Source of the DNA: Tenacibaculum mesophilum | Lineage (GTDB): Bacteria > Bacteroidota > Bacteroidia > Flavobacteriales > Flavobacteriaceae | Assembly: GCF_003867075.1 (NCBI RefSeq) | Contig: NZ_CP032544.1 | Span: forward strand, 248,001-312,000 | Direction: 5' to 3' | Length of the DNA stretch: 64,000 bases | Part shown: piece after piece, positions 57,201 through 64,000 of the stretch | Numbering within the stretch: position 1 is the first letter of the stretch | Layout of the letters: every line of letters starts with the position of its first letter | Translations under genes and position numbers: made by a program | The notes under the pieces: model-generated | What the model was told of the DNA's origin: nothing | Databases searched by the model: none | What the model saw: the letters and a program-made list of their open reading frames with translations, nothing else

Positions 57201-60200
57201 AAGTGCAAACACGAATCATGTTTATAATGTAGACACGACCGCTCCAGTTCCTACCATAAGTGTAGACAACATCACGGCAGACAACATAGTCAATGCAACA
57301 GAAGCAGGAACAACCATTGCAGTCACTGGAACGGTAGGCGGAGATTTCAATACCGGCGACACGGTAACCTTAGTAATCAATGGAAACAACTACACTGGTA
57401 CCGTAGATGCCAGTGGAAACTACAGCATCAATGTACCAGGGTCAGACTTAGCTGCTGACACAGACACGACAGTAGAAGCAAGTGTAGCGACAACAGACGG
57501 ATCGGGGAATGCAGGAAGTGCAAACACGAATCATGTTTATAATGTAGACACGACCGCTCCAGTTCCTACCATAAGTGTAGACAACATCACGGCAGACAAC
57601 ATAGTCAATGCAACAGAAGCAGGAACAACCATTGCAGTCACTGGAACGGTAGGCGGAGATTTCAATACCGGCGACACGGTAACCTTAGTAATCAATGGAA
57701 ACAACTACACTGGTACTGTAGATGCCAGTGGAAACTACAGCATCAATGTACCAGGGTCAGACTTAGCTGCTGACACAGACACGACAGTAGAAGCAAGTGT
57801 AGCGACAACAGACGGATCGGGGAATGCAGGAAGTGCAAACACGAATCATGTTTATAATGTAGACACGACCGCTCCAGTTCCTACCATAAGTGTAGACAAC
57901 ATCACGGCAGACAACATAGTCAATGCAACAGAAGCAGGAACAACCATTGCAGTCACTGGAACGGTAGGCGGAGATTTCAATACCGGCGACACGGTAACCT
58001 TAGTAATCAATGGAAACAACTACACTGGTACTGTAGATGCCAGTGGAAACTACAGCATCAATGTACCAGGGTCAGACTTAGCTGCTGACACAGACACGAC
58101 AGTAGAAGCAAGTGTAGCGACAACAGACGGATCGGGGAATGCAGGAAGTGCAAACACGAATCATGTTTATAATGTAGACACGACCGCTCCAGTTCCTACC
58201 ATAAGTGTAGACAACATCACGGCAGACAACATAGTCAATGCAACAGAAGCAGGAACAACCATTGCAGTCACTGGAACGGTAGGCGGAGATTTCAATACCG
58301 GCGACACGGTAACCTTAGTAATCAATGGAAACAACTACACTGGTACCGTAGATGCCAGTGGAAACTACAGCATCAATGTACCAGGGTCAGACTTAGCTGC
58401 TGACACAGACACGACAGTAGAAGCAAGTGTAGCGACAACAGACGGATCGGGGAATGCAGGAAGTGCAAACACGAATCATGTTTATAATGTAGACACGACC
58501 GCTCCAGTTCCTACCATAAGTGTAGACAACATCACGGCAGACAACATAGTCAATGCAACAGAAGCAGGAACAACCATTGCAGTCACTGGAACAGTAGGCG
58601 GAGATTTCAATACCGGCGACACGGTAACCTTAGTAATCAATGGAAACAACTACACTGGTACCGTAGATGCCAGTGGAAACTACAGCATCAATGTACCAGG
58701 GTCAGACTTAGCTGCTGACACAGACACGACAGTAGAAGCAAGTGTAGCGACAACAGACGGATCGGGGAATGCAGGAAGTGCAAACACGAATCATGTTTAT
58801 AATGTAGACACGACCGCTCCAGTTCCTACCATAAGTGTAGACAACATCACGGCAGACAACATAGTCAATGCAACAGAAGCAGGAACAACCATTGCAGTCA
58901 CTGGAACGGTAGGCGGAGATTTCAATACCGGCGACACGGTAACCTTAGTAATCAATGGAAACAACTACACTGGTACCGTAGATGCCAGTGGAAACTACAG
59001 CATCAATGTACCAGGGTCAGACTTAGCTGCTGACACAGACACGACAGTAGAAGCAAGTGTAGCGACAACAGACGGATCGGGGAATGCAGGAAGTGCAAAC
59101 ACGAATCATGTTTATAATGTAGACACGACCGCTCCAGTTCCTACCATAAGTGTAGACAACATCACGGCAGACAACATAGTCAATGCAACAGAAGCAGGAA
59201 CAACCATTGCAGTCACTGGAACGGTAGGCGGAGATTTCAATACCGGCGACACGGTAACCTTAGTAATCAATGGAAACAACTACACTGGTACCGTAGATGC
59301 CAGTGGAAACTACAGCATCAATGTACCAGGGTCAGACTTAGCTGCTGACACAGACACGACAGTAGAAGCAAGTGTAGCGACAACAGACGGATCGGGGAAT
59401 GCAGGAAGTGCAAACACGAATCATGTTTATAATGTAGACACGACCGCTCCAGTTCCTACCATAAGTGTAGACAACATCACGGCAGACAACATAGTCAATG
59501 CAACAGAAGCAGGAACAACCATTGCAGTCACTGGAACGGTAGGCGGAGATTTCAATACCGGCGACACGGTAACCTTAGTAATCAATGGAAACAACTACAC
59601 TGGTACCGTAGATGCCAGTGGAAACTACAGCATCAATGTACCAGGGTCAGACTTAGCTGCTGACACAGACACGACAGTAGAAGCAAGTGTAGCGACAACA
59701 GACGGATCGGGGAATGCAGGAAGTGCAAACACGAATCATGTTTATAATGTAGACACGACCGCTCCAGTTCCTACCATAAGTGTAGACAACATCACGGCAG
59801 ACAACATAGTCAATGCAACAGAAGCAGGAACAACCATTGCAGTCACTGGAACGGTAGGCGGAGATTTCAATACCGGCGACACGGTAACCTTAGTAATCAA
59901 TGGAAACAACTACACTGGTACCGTAGATGCCAGTGGAAACTACAGCATCAATGTACCAGGGTCAGACTTAGCTGCTGACACAGACACGACAGTAGAAGCA
60001 AGTGTAGCGACAACAGACGGATCGGGGAATGCAGGAAGTGCAAACACGAATCATGTTTATAATGTAGACACGACCGCTCCAGTTCCTACCATAAGTGTAG
60101 ACAACATCACGGCAGACAACATAGTCAATGCAACAGAAGCAGGAACAACCATTGCAGTCACTGGAACGGTAGGCGGAGATTTCAATACCGGCGACACGGT

Positions 60201-63200
60201 AACCTTAGTAATCAATGGAAACAACTACACTGGTACCGTAGATGCCAGTGGAAACTACAGCATCAATGTACCAGGGTCAGACTTAGCTGCTGACACAGAC
60301 ACGACAGTAGAAGCAAGTGTAGCGACAACAGACGGATCGGGGAATGCAGGAAGTGCAAACACGAATCATGTTTATAATGTAGACACGACCGCTCCAGTTC
60401 CTACCATAAGTGTAGACAACATCACGGCAGACAACATAGTCAATGCAACAGAAGCAGGAACAACCATTGCAGTCACTGGAACGGTAGGCGGAGATTTCAA
60501 TACCGGCGACACGGTAACCTTAGTAATCAATGGAAACAACTACACTGGTACCGTAGATGCCAGTGGAAACTACAGCATCAATGTACCAGGGTCAGACTTA
60601 GCTGCTGACACAGACACGACAGTAGAAGCAAGTGTAGCGACAACAGACGGATCGGGGAATGCAGGAAGTGCAAACACGAATCATGTTTATAATGTAGACA
60701 CGACCGCTCCAGTTCCTACCATAAGTGTAGACAACATCACGGCAGACAACATAGTCAATGCAACAGAAGCAGGAACAACCATTGCAGTCACTGGAACGGT
60801 AGGCGGAGATTTCAATACCGGCGACACGGTAACCTTAGTAATCAATGGAAACAACTACACTGGTACCGTAGATGCCAGTGGAAACTACAGCATCAATGTA
60901 CCAGGGTCAGACTTAGCTGCTGACACAGACACGACAGTAGAAGCAAGTGTAGCGACAACAGACGGATCGGGGAATGCAGGAAGTGCAAACACGAATCATG
61001 TTTATAATGTAGACACGACCGCTCCAGTTCCTACCATAAGTGTAGACAACATCACGGCAGACAACATAGTCAATGCAACAGAAGCAGGAACAACCATTGC
61101 AGTCACTGGAACGGTAGGCGGAGATTTCAATACCGGCGACACGGTAACCTTAGTAATCAATGGAAACAACTACACTGGTACCGTAGATGCCAGTGGAAAC
61201 TACAGCATCAATGTACCAGGGTCAGACTTAGCTGCTGACACAGACACGACAGTAGAAGCAAGTGTAGCGACAACAGACGGATCGGGGAATGCAGGAAGTG
61301 CAAACACGAATCATGTTTATAATGTAGACACGACCGCTCCAGTTCCTACCATAAGTGTAGACAACATCACGGCAGACAACATAGTCAATGCAACAGAAGC
61401 AGGAACAACCATTGCAGTCACTGGAACGGTAGGCGGAGATTTCAATACCGGCGACACGGTAACCTTAGTAATCAATGGAAACAACTACACTGGTACCGTA
61501 GATGCCAGTGGAAACTACAGCATCAATGTACCAGGGTCAGACTTAGCTGCTGACACAGACACGACAGTAGAAGCAAGTGTAGCGACAACAGACGGATCGG
61601 GGAATGCAGGAAGTGCAAACACGAATCATGTTTATAATGTAGACACGACCGCTCCAGTTCCTACCATAAGTGTAGACAACATCACGGCAGACAACATAGT
61701 CAATGCAACAGAAGCAGGAACAACCATTGCAGTCACTGGAACGGTAGGCGGAGATTTCAATACCGGCGACACGGTAACCTTAGTAATCAATGGAAACAAC
61801 TACACTGGTACCGTAGATGCCAGTGGAAACTACAGCATCAATGTACCAGGGTCAGACTTAGCTGCTGACACAGACACGACAGTAGAAGCAAGTGTAGCGA
61901 CAACAGACGGATCGGGGAATGCAGGAAGTGCAAACACGAATCATGTTTATAATGTAGACACGACCGCTCCAGTTCCTACCATAAGTGTAGACAACATCAC
62001 GGCAGACAACATAGTCAATGCAACAGAAGCAGGAACAACCATTGCAGTCACTGGAACGGTAGGCGGAGATTTCAATACCGGCGACACGGTAACCTTAGTA
62101 ATCAATGGAAACAACTACACTGGTACCGTAGATGCCAGTGGAAACTACAGCATCAATGTACCAGGGTCAGACTTAGCTGCTGACACAGACACGACAGTAG
62201 AAGCAAGTGTAGCGACAACAGACGGATCGGGGAATGCAGGAAGTGCAAACACGAATCATGTTTATAATGTAGACACGACCGCTCCAGTTCCTACCATAAG
62301 TGTAGACAACATCACGGCAGACAACATAGTCAATGCAACAGAAGCAGGAACAACCATTGCAGTCACTGGAACGGTAGGCGGAGATTTCAATACCGGCGAC
62401 ACGGTAACCTTAGTAATCAATGGAAACAACTACACTGGTACCGTAGATGCCAGTGGAAACTACAGCATCAATGTACCAGGGTCAGACTTAGCTGCTGACA
62501 CAGACACGACAGTAGAAGCAAGTGTAGCGACAACAGACGGATCGGGGAATGCAGGAAGTGCAAACACGAATCATGTTTATAATGTAGACACGACCGCTCC
62601 AGTTCCTACCATAAGTGTAGACAACATCACGGCAGACAACATAGTCAATGCAACAGAAGCAGGAACAACCATTGCAGTCACTGGAACAGTAGGCGGAGAT
62701 TTCAATACCGGCGACACGGTAACCTTAGTAATCAATGGAAACAACTACACTGGTACCGTAGATGCCAGTGGAAACTACAGCATCAATGTACCAGGGTCAG
62801 ACTTAGCTGCTGACACAGACACGACAGTAGAAGCAAGTGTAAGTTCAATTGATAGTGATGGGAATAGAGGATCTGCTTTGAATACTCATAAATACTATTT
62901 ACAAGACACGGATAATGATGGCATATCAGATGTTGTAGATGTAGATGATGATAATGATGGGATTCCAGATGTTGAAGAGGGAGATGGTTTAGTAGATACT
63001 GATGGTGATGGAATTCCAGATTCATTAGACCTAGATTCTGATAATGATGGTATTAATGATGTAATAGAAGGAGGAAATGGAGATTTAGATACCAACGAAG
63101 ACGGTGTTATAGACTCTGGCGATTCAGGGTATACAGATGCTAATGGAGATGGACAAGCTGATGATTCTGTAGATGATGATGAAGAGCCAGATACGGATGG

Positions 63201-64000
63201 CGACGGTACTCCAGATTATCAAGATTTAGATAGTGATAATGACGGTATTAATGATGTTATTGAGGGAGGAAATGAAAGTTCCGATACTAATGGTGATGGA
63301 GTTATAGATTCTAATGATATGGGAGGTTCAGATTCTGATGAAGATGGAATTTCTGATAGTATTGATGGAGATATAAATAATTTTGGTGAGGGAGGTAATG
63401 GAGATGATACTCCAGTAGATACAGATGGAGATGGTGTTCCTAACTATCAAGATTTAGATAGCGATAATGATGGAGTAAATGATGTTGTAGAAGGAGGGAA
63501 TTTAGATGAAGATGGAGATGGACAAGTGGAAAACCCTTTAGATGATTCAGACGGAGATGGAATTTCTGATAGTGTTGATGGTTTAGATGGTTTTGGAGAT
63601 GCTAATAATCCAGATAATAACTCTAGCCCTACAGATCCAAACGATGGAGGTAACGGAGTGATAGATGGAGAAGATACAGATGGAGATGGAATACCTGACA
63701 TTATAGATGGTTTTGATGGGTTTGGGGATGCAATCAATGATGACACTTGTGTGAAAGTAAACAACTTAATGAGTCCTAATGGAGATGAAGCAAACAGTTA
63801 CTTACACATTGATTGTATTGAAAATTTCCCAAATAATACTCTTGAAATTTTTAATAGATGGGGTAATACAGTATATAAAACTGAAGGATATAACAATAGT
63901 AGTGTTGTGTTTAGAGGAATTTCCGAAGGAAGAGCTAATATAAATGTAGGCGATAAATTGCCAGTTGGAACATACTTCTATATTTTAGATCTTGGAAATG
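48259..64000 (+). CDS. Giant T9SS-exported Ig-like repeat adhesin (3' end outside window)
   Basis: An uninterrupted frame of more than 5,200 codons. In order: signal peptide (about 1-34, ending VRAQ); a choice-of-anchor-L-like region (about 50-290, [26 protein letters not shown]); a beta region; a thrombospondin-type-3 stretch (near 412-436); a PA14-like region (about 437-585, [23 protein letters not shown]); a second TSP3 stretch; an Ig/PKD-like region; six 88-residue repeats (793-1320); thirty-four Ig-like repeats (1322 to about 4880); an Asp-rich TSP3 region (4883-5163); and a CHU_C/T9SS type B sorting domain from 5164, cut by the edge. The family context is a secreted surface adhesin. The repeat region is visibly GC-richer than its flanks. 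Partner genes (for example PorP/SprF-like) would lie outside the window. Confidence 0.93.
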   Translation, partial: MGESYISNNFITRKDIKFFLTLIFLSVIVHVRAQVAVTPNPTALEIATELQSAGVVITNPVITRGATNQIALFTNGDGGANLELDRGIAFTTSNVNQVFVTNNETGLSVNASGTDHIDADLTAIDSQATRDVVVFEFDFRALPNYTGVLLEYQFGSEEYPDYVGSPFNDVFGFFVTDPFGLDPTIPNMAPGANLAQVPGTTNPVAINNINAGFRGYSGGGANYPGITPDLSQGALYINNGHVLDNDADPNNAGPLNNNPGATPIGVEFNGITRKLTANINLTPGITYHMKIAIADVTDSSFDSGVFITRVGGVPIIVAEDDFGEIVSTNGGVAVANVLTNDTVAGITNPSASGVELSEVSSENPGITLNTNTGEVSVAPGVPAGVYELVYSLCQPSTNCDTAIVTVTVLADSDGDNVADRDDLDDDNDGILDTEENNCTGTISYEFYNSYPLSNTVDDIPTTGALATGTSTNFNVDQLWALHTPGDHETFSVRYKGLLRIDTDGAYTFYTTSDDGSKLFINGIEVVDNDGPHASQTRSGQITLKSGVHELEVLFYERTGAENLSVEYEGPSISRRNLPFSRLSCLLDSDNDGIPNHLDLDSDNDGCFDAVEASENVSSGQLDGNGRIDIAAQGSIDSNGVPNLVNASGASDIGGDQGQETTGNEIVATQIQMDTQPSDSTICLGSNVTFTAAASSLSTTTYTGTAPGTNPDYSGSTSTTTGLVYQWLEQVGGVGAWNSISNGGIYSNATTPALTLTNPPITASNNKYRLIVTSTLNTCQTLASDEASLTIIPTSVGGSIAGSTNVCTGTNSTTLTLSGQTGNIIRWESSTDNFTTDTDIANTTTTLTATNLTTTTQYRAIVQSGACTEATSATATITVDPTSVGGSIAGSTNVCTGTNSTTLTLSGQTGNIIRWESSTDNFTTDTDIANTTTTLTATNLTTTTQYRAIVQSGACTEATSATATITVDPTSVGGSIAGSTNVCTGTNSTTLTLSGQTGNIIRWESSTDNFTTDTDIANTTTTLTATNLTTTTQYRAIVQSGACTEATSATATITVDPTSVGGSIAGSTNVCTGTNSTTLTLSGQTGNIIRWESSTDNFTTDTDIANTTTTLTATNLTTTTQYRAIVQSGACTEATSATATITVDPTSVGGSIAGSTNVCTGTNSTTLTLSGQTGNIIRWESSTDNFTTDTDIANTTTTLTATNLTTTTQYRAIVQSGACAEATSATATITVDPTSVGGSIAGSTNVCTGTNSTTLTLSGQTGNIIRWESSTDNFTTDTDIANTTTTLTATNLTTTTQYRAIVQSGACTEATSATATITVGGVVNLTINDITADNIVNASEAGTTIAVTGTVGGDFNTGDTVTLVINGNNYTGTVDASGNYSINVPGSDLAADTDTTVEASFLSYATCSTNTNHVYNVDTTAPVPTISVDNITADNIVNATEAGTTIAVTGTVGGDFNTGDTVTLVINGNNYTGTVDASGNYSINVPGSDLAADTDTTVEASVATTDGSGNAGSANTNHVYNVDTTAPVPTISVDNITADNIVNATEAGTTIAVTGTVGGDFNTGDTVTLVINGNNYTGTVDASGNYSINVPGSDLAADTDTTVEASVATTDGSGNAGSANTNHVYNVDTTAPVPTISVDNITADNIVNATEAGTTIAVTGTVGGDFNTGDTVTLVINGNNYTGTVDASGNYSINVPGSDLAADTDTTVEASVATTDGSGNAGSANTNHVYNVDTTAPVPTISVDNITADNIVNATEAGTTIAVTGTVGGDFNTGDTVTLVINGNNYTGTVDASGNYSINVPGSDLAADTDTTVEASVATTDGSGNAGSANTNHVYNVDTTAPVPTISVDNITADNIVNATEAGTTIAVTGTVGGDFNTGDTVTLVINGNNYTGTVDASGNYSINVPGSDLAADTDTTVEASVATTDGSGNAGSANTNHVYNVDTTAPVPTISVDNITADNIVNATEAGTTIAVTGTVGGDFNTGDTVTLVINGNNYTGTVDASGNYSINVPGSDLAADTDTTVEASVATTDGSGNAGSANTNHVYNVDTTAPVPTISVDNITADNIVNATEAGTTIAVTGTVGGDFNTGDTVTLVINGNNYTGTVDASGNYSINVPGSDLAADTDTTVEASVATTDGSGNAGSANTNHVYNVDTTAPVPTISVDNITADNIVNATEAGTTIAVTGTVGGDFNTGDTVTLVINGNNYTGTVDASGNYSINVPGSDLAADTDTTVEASVATTDGSGNAGSANTNHVYNVDTTAPVPTISVDNITADNIVNATEAGTTIAVTGTVGGDFNTGDTVTLVINGNNYTGTVDASGNYSINVPGSDLAADTDTTVEASVATTDGSGNAGSANTNHVYNVDTTAPVPTISVDNITADNIVNATEAGTTIAVTGTVGGDFNTGDTVTLVINGNNYTGTVDASGNYSINVPGSDLAADTDTTVEASVATTDGSGNAGSANTNHVYNVDTTAPVPTISVDNITADNIVNATEAGTTIAVTGTVGGDFNTGDTVTLVINGNNYTGTVDASGNYSINVPGSDLAADTDTTVEASVATTDGSGNAGSANTNHVYNVDTTAPVPTISVDNITADNIVNATEAGTTIAVTGTVGGDFNTGDTVTLVINGNNYTGTVDASGNYSINVPGSDLAADTDTTVEASVATTDGSGNAGSANTNHVYNVDTTAPVPTISVDNITADNIVNATEAGTTIAVTGTVGGDFNTGDTVTLVINGNNYTGTVDASGNYSINVPGSDLAADTDTTVEASVATTDGSGNAGSANTNHVYNVDTTAPVPTISVDNITADNIVNATEAGTTIAVTGTVGGDFNTGDTVTLVINGNNYTGTVDASGNYSINVPGSDLAADTDTTVEASVATTDGSGNAGSANTNHVYNVDTTAPVPTISVDNITADNIVNATEAGTTIAVTGTVGGDFNTGDTVTLVINGNNYTGTVDASGNYSINVPGSDLAADTDTTVEASVATTDGSGNAGSANTNHVYNVDTTAPVPTISVDNITADNIVNATEAGTTIAVTGTVGGDFNTGDTVTLVINGNNYTGTVDASGNYSINVPGSDLAADTDTTVEASVATTDGSGNAGSANTNHVYNVDTTAPVPTISVDNITADNIVNATEAGTTIAVTGTVGGDFNTGDTVTLVINGNNYTGTVDASGNYSINVPGSDLAADTDTTVEASVATTDGSGNAGSANTNHVYNVDTTAPVPTISVDNITADNIVNATEAGTTIAVTGTVGGDFNTGDTVTLVINGNNYTGTVDASGNYSINVPGSDLAADTDTTVEASVATTDGSGNAGSANTNHVYNVDTTAPVPTISVDNITADNIVNATEAGTTIAVTGTVGGDFNTGDTVTLVINGNNYTGTVDASGNYSINVPGSDLAADTDTTVEASVATTDGSGNAGSANTNHVYNVDTTAPVPTISVDNITADNIVNATEAGTTIAVTGTVGGDFNTGDTVTLVINGNNYTGTVDASGNYSINVPGSDLAADTDTTVEASVATTDGSGNAGSANTNHVYNVDTTAPVPTISVDNITADNIVNATEAGTTIAVTGTVGGDFNTGDTVTLVINGNNYTGTVDASGNYSINVPGSDLAADTDTTVEASVATTDGSGNAGSANTNHVYNVDTTAPVPTISVDNITADNIVNATEAGTTIAVTGTVGGDFNTGDTVTLVINGNNYTGTVDASGNYSINVPGSDLAADTDTTVEASVATTDGSGNAGSANTNHVYNVDTTAPVPTISVDNITADNIVNATEAGTTIAVTGTVGGDFNTGDTVTLVINGNNYTGTVDASGNYSINVPGSDLAADTDTTVEASVATTDGSGNAGSANTNHVYNVDTTAPVPTISVDNITADNIVNATEAGTTIAVTGTVGGDFNTGDTVTLVINGNNYTGTVDASGNYSINVPGSDLAADTDTTVEASVATTDGSGNAGSANTNHVYNVDTTAPVPTISVDNITADNIVNATEAGTTIAVTGTVGGDFNTGDTVTLVINGNNYTGTVDASGNYSINVPGSDLAADTDTTVEASVATTDGSGNAGSANTNHVYNVDTTAPVPTISVDNITADNIVNATEAGTTIAVTGTVGGDFNTGDTVTLVINGNNYTGTVDASGNYSINVPGSDLAADTDTTVEASVATTDGSGNAGSANTNHVYNVDTTAPVPTISVDNITADNIVNATEAGTTIAVTGTVGGDFNTGDTVTLVINGNNYTGTVDASGNYSINVPGSDLAADTDTTVEASVATTDGSGNAGSANTNHVYNVDTTAPVPTISVDNITADNIVNATEAGTTIAVTGTVGGDFNTGDTVTLVINGNNYTGTVDASGNYSINVPGSDLAADTDTTVEASVATTDGSGNAGSANTNHVYNVDTTAPVPTISVDNITADNIVNATEAGTTIAVTGTVGGDFNTGDTVTLVINGNNYTGTVDASGNYSINVPGSDLAADTDTTVEASVATTDGSGNAGSANTNHVYNVDTTAPVPTISVDNITADNIVNATEAGTTIAVTGTVGGDFNTGDTVTLVINGNNYTGTVDASGNYSINVPGSDLAADTDTTVEASVATTDGSGNAGSANTNHVYNVDTTAPVPTISVDNITADNIVNATEAGTTIAVTGTVGGDFNTGDTVTLVINGNNYTGTVDASGNYSINVPGSDLAADTDTTVEASVATTDGSGNAGSANTNHVYNVDTTAPVPTISVDNITADNIVNATEAGTTIAVTGTVGGDFNTGDTVTLVINGNNYTGTVDASGNYSINVPGSDLAADTDTTVEASVATTDGSGNAGSANTNHVYNVDTTAPVPTISVDNITADNIVNATEAGTTIAVTGTVGGDFNTGDTVTLVINGNNYTGTVDASGNYSINVPGSDLAADTDTTVEASVSSIDSDGNRGSALNTHKYYLQDTDNDGISDVVDVDDDNDGIPDVEEGDGLVDTDGDGIPDSLDLDSDNDGINDVIEGGNGDLDTNEDGVIDSGDSGYTDANGDGQADDSVDDDEEPDTDGDGTPDYQDLDSDNDGINDVIEGGNESSDTNGDGVIDSNDMGGSDSDEDGISDSIDGDINNFGEGGNGDDTPVDTDGDGVPNYQDLDSDNDGVNDVVEGGNLDEDGDGQVENPLDDSDGDGISDSVDGLDGFGDANNPDNNSSPTDPNDGGNGVIDGEDTDGDGIPDIIDGFDGFGDAINDDTCVKVNNLMSPNGDEANSYLHIDCIENFPNNTLEIFNRWGNTVYKTEGYNNSSVVFRGISEGRANINVGDKLPVGTYFYILDLGN
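50635..52218 (+). repeat. Six tandem 264-bp (88-residue) repeats
   Basis: Copies begin at 50635, 50899, 51163, 51427, 51691 and 51955, an exact 264-bp period. Each encodes [16 protein letters not shown], a WESSTDNF core and [10 protein letters not shown], with two cysteines, an Ig-like fold known from flavobacterial surface proteins. Copies differ at few bases (for example TCGGTGGG against TCAGTGGG). Confidence 0.95.
52222..62904 (+). repeat. Thirty-four Ig-like repeats, thirty-three at exact 315-bp period
   Basis: A divergent first unit (52222-52503) is followed by 33 units that start with GTAGACACGACC at 52504 and every 315 bp to 62584. Each encodes 105 residues: [13 protein letters not shown], the [14 protein letters not shown] core, [15 protein letters not shown] and [13 protein letters not shown], typical of bacterial Ig-like (Big_13 or BapA-like) modules of large adhesins. 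Most internal copies are identical or differ by one base. By my count one unit is 149 G+C of 315 (47 percent). Confidence 0.96.

Noticed and set aside
52222..62904. CRISPR-like array
   Set aside because: The units are 315 bp with continuous coding potential and no spacers, so the array is a protein repeat.
62783..63764. Minus-strand frames opposite the Asp-rich region (His/Ser-rich)
   Set aside because: They arise from the complement of Gly-Asp repeat codons and have no start signal.

Overview
The window looks like a chromosome segment of a marine-type Bacteroidota of class Flavobacteriia; the gene set resembles Tenacibaculum-like Flavobacteriaceae, but the genus is only a guess. Reasons: AT-rich genes, upstream TAnnTTTG elements (the -7 box of Bacteroidota promoters), BshC (bacillithiol synthesis), PorD (DUF4835) and a protein ending in a type IX secretion (T9SS) type B sorting domain, a SecA without the C-terminal zinc finger, and few Shine-Dalgarno sequences.

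Positions 1-48,000 are dense core genome in short operons. 1-3,879 (minus): an esterase, a small membrane protein, a dihydroorotase-like protein without its metal ligands, and a BatA/vWA membrane protein. 4,001-7,118 (plus): a methyltransferase, BshC and RlmF, joined by one-base stop/start overlaps. 7,211-8,208 (minus): a nucleotidyltransferase and a small restriction-type nuclease-fold protein, followed by a gene-free stretch with three palindromic repeat elements. 8,573-14,588: HolA, MutS2 (no Smr domain), Ung, a glycosyltransferase and an LpxH-like phosphoesterase. 14,755-19,554 (minus): SecA, a DUF2795 protein, a cobalamin adenosyltransferase and a YbgC-like thioesterase. 19,731-22,354 (plus): DnaA, a low-molecular-weight phosphatase and an RsmI-like methyltransferase. 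22,403-25,513 (minus): a lysozyme-like exported protein whose reading frame has no ATG, GTG or TTG start, then MltG, a GNAT acetyltransferase and DapF. 25,650-44,973 (mostly plus): HtrA protease, GAPDH, a lipocalin-like protein, a DinB-like protein, LigA, a lysoplasmalogenase-like protein, a GyrI-like protein, DoxX (minus), a phytase-like lipoprotein, a small DUF6913-like protein, DapA, ferritin, BamD-RpoZ-CoaBC-PorD-RecN-TPR, FabI, DUF3050 and a family 2 glycosyltransferase. 45,023-47,851 (minus): a two-unit M16 peptidase.

The last quarter (48,259 to the right edge) is one uninterrupted, truncated reading frame of more than 5,200 codons. It encodes a giant exported adhesin-like protein: signal peptide, choice-of-anchor-L-like region, PA14-like region, six 88-residue repeats, thirty-four Ig-like repeats (thirty-three at an exact 315-bp period and almost identical), an Asp-rich thrombospondin-type-3 calcium-binding region, and a CHU_C/T9SS type B C-terminal domain cut by the window edge. 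Upstream lies a TAnnTTTG element followed at once by a long hairpin and a U-run, which looks like a terminated leader RNA or attenuator.

Functional themes: envelope building (BamD, MltG, LpxH-like, FabI, SecA, PorD), DNA replication and repair (DnaA, HolA, LigA, RecN, Ung, MutS2), diaminopimelate and bacillithiol synthesis, and T9SS-dependent surface display. The main unusual items are the giant repeat gene and its leader hairpin, the gene without a canonical start codon, and the metal-ligand-free dihydroorotase homologue. No tRNA, rRNA, CRISPR array or insertion sequence was recognised.
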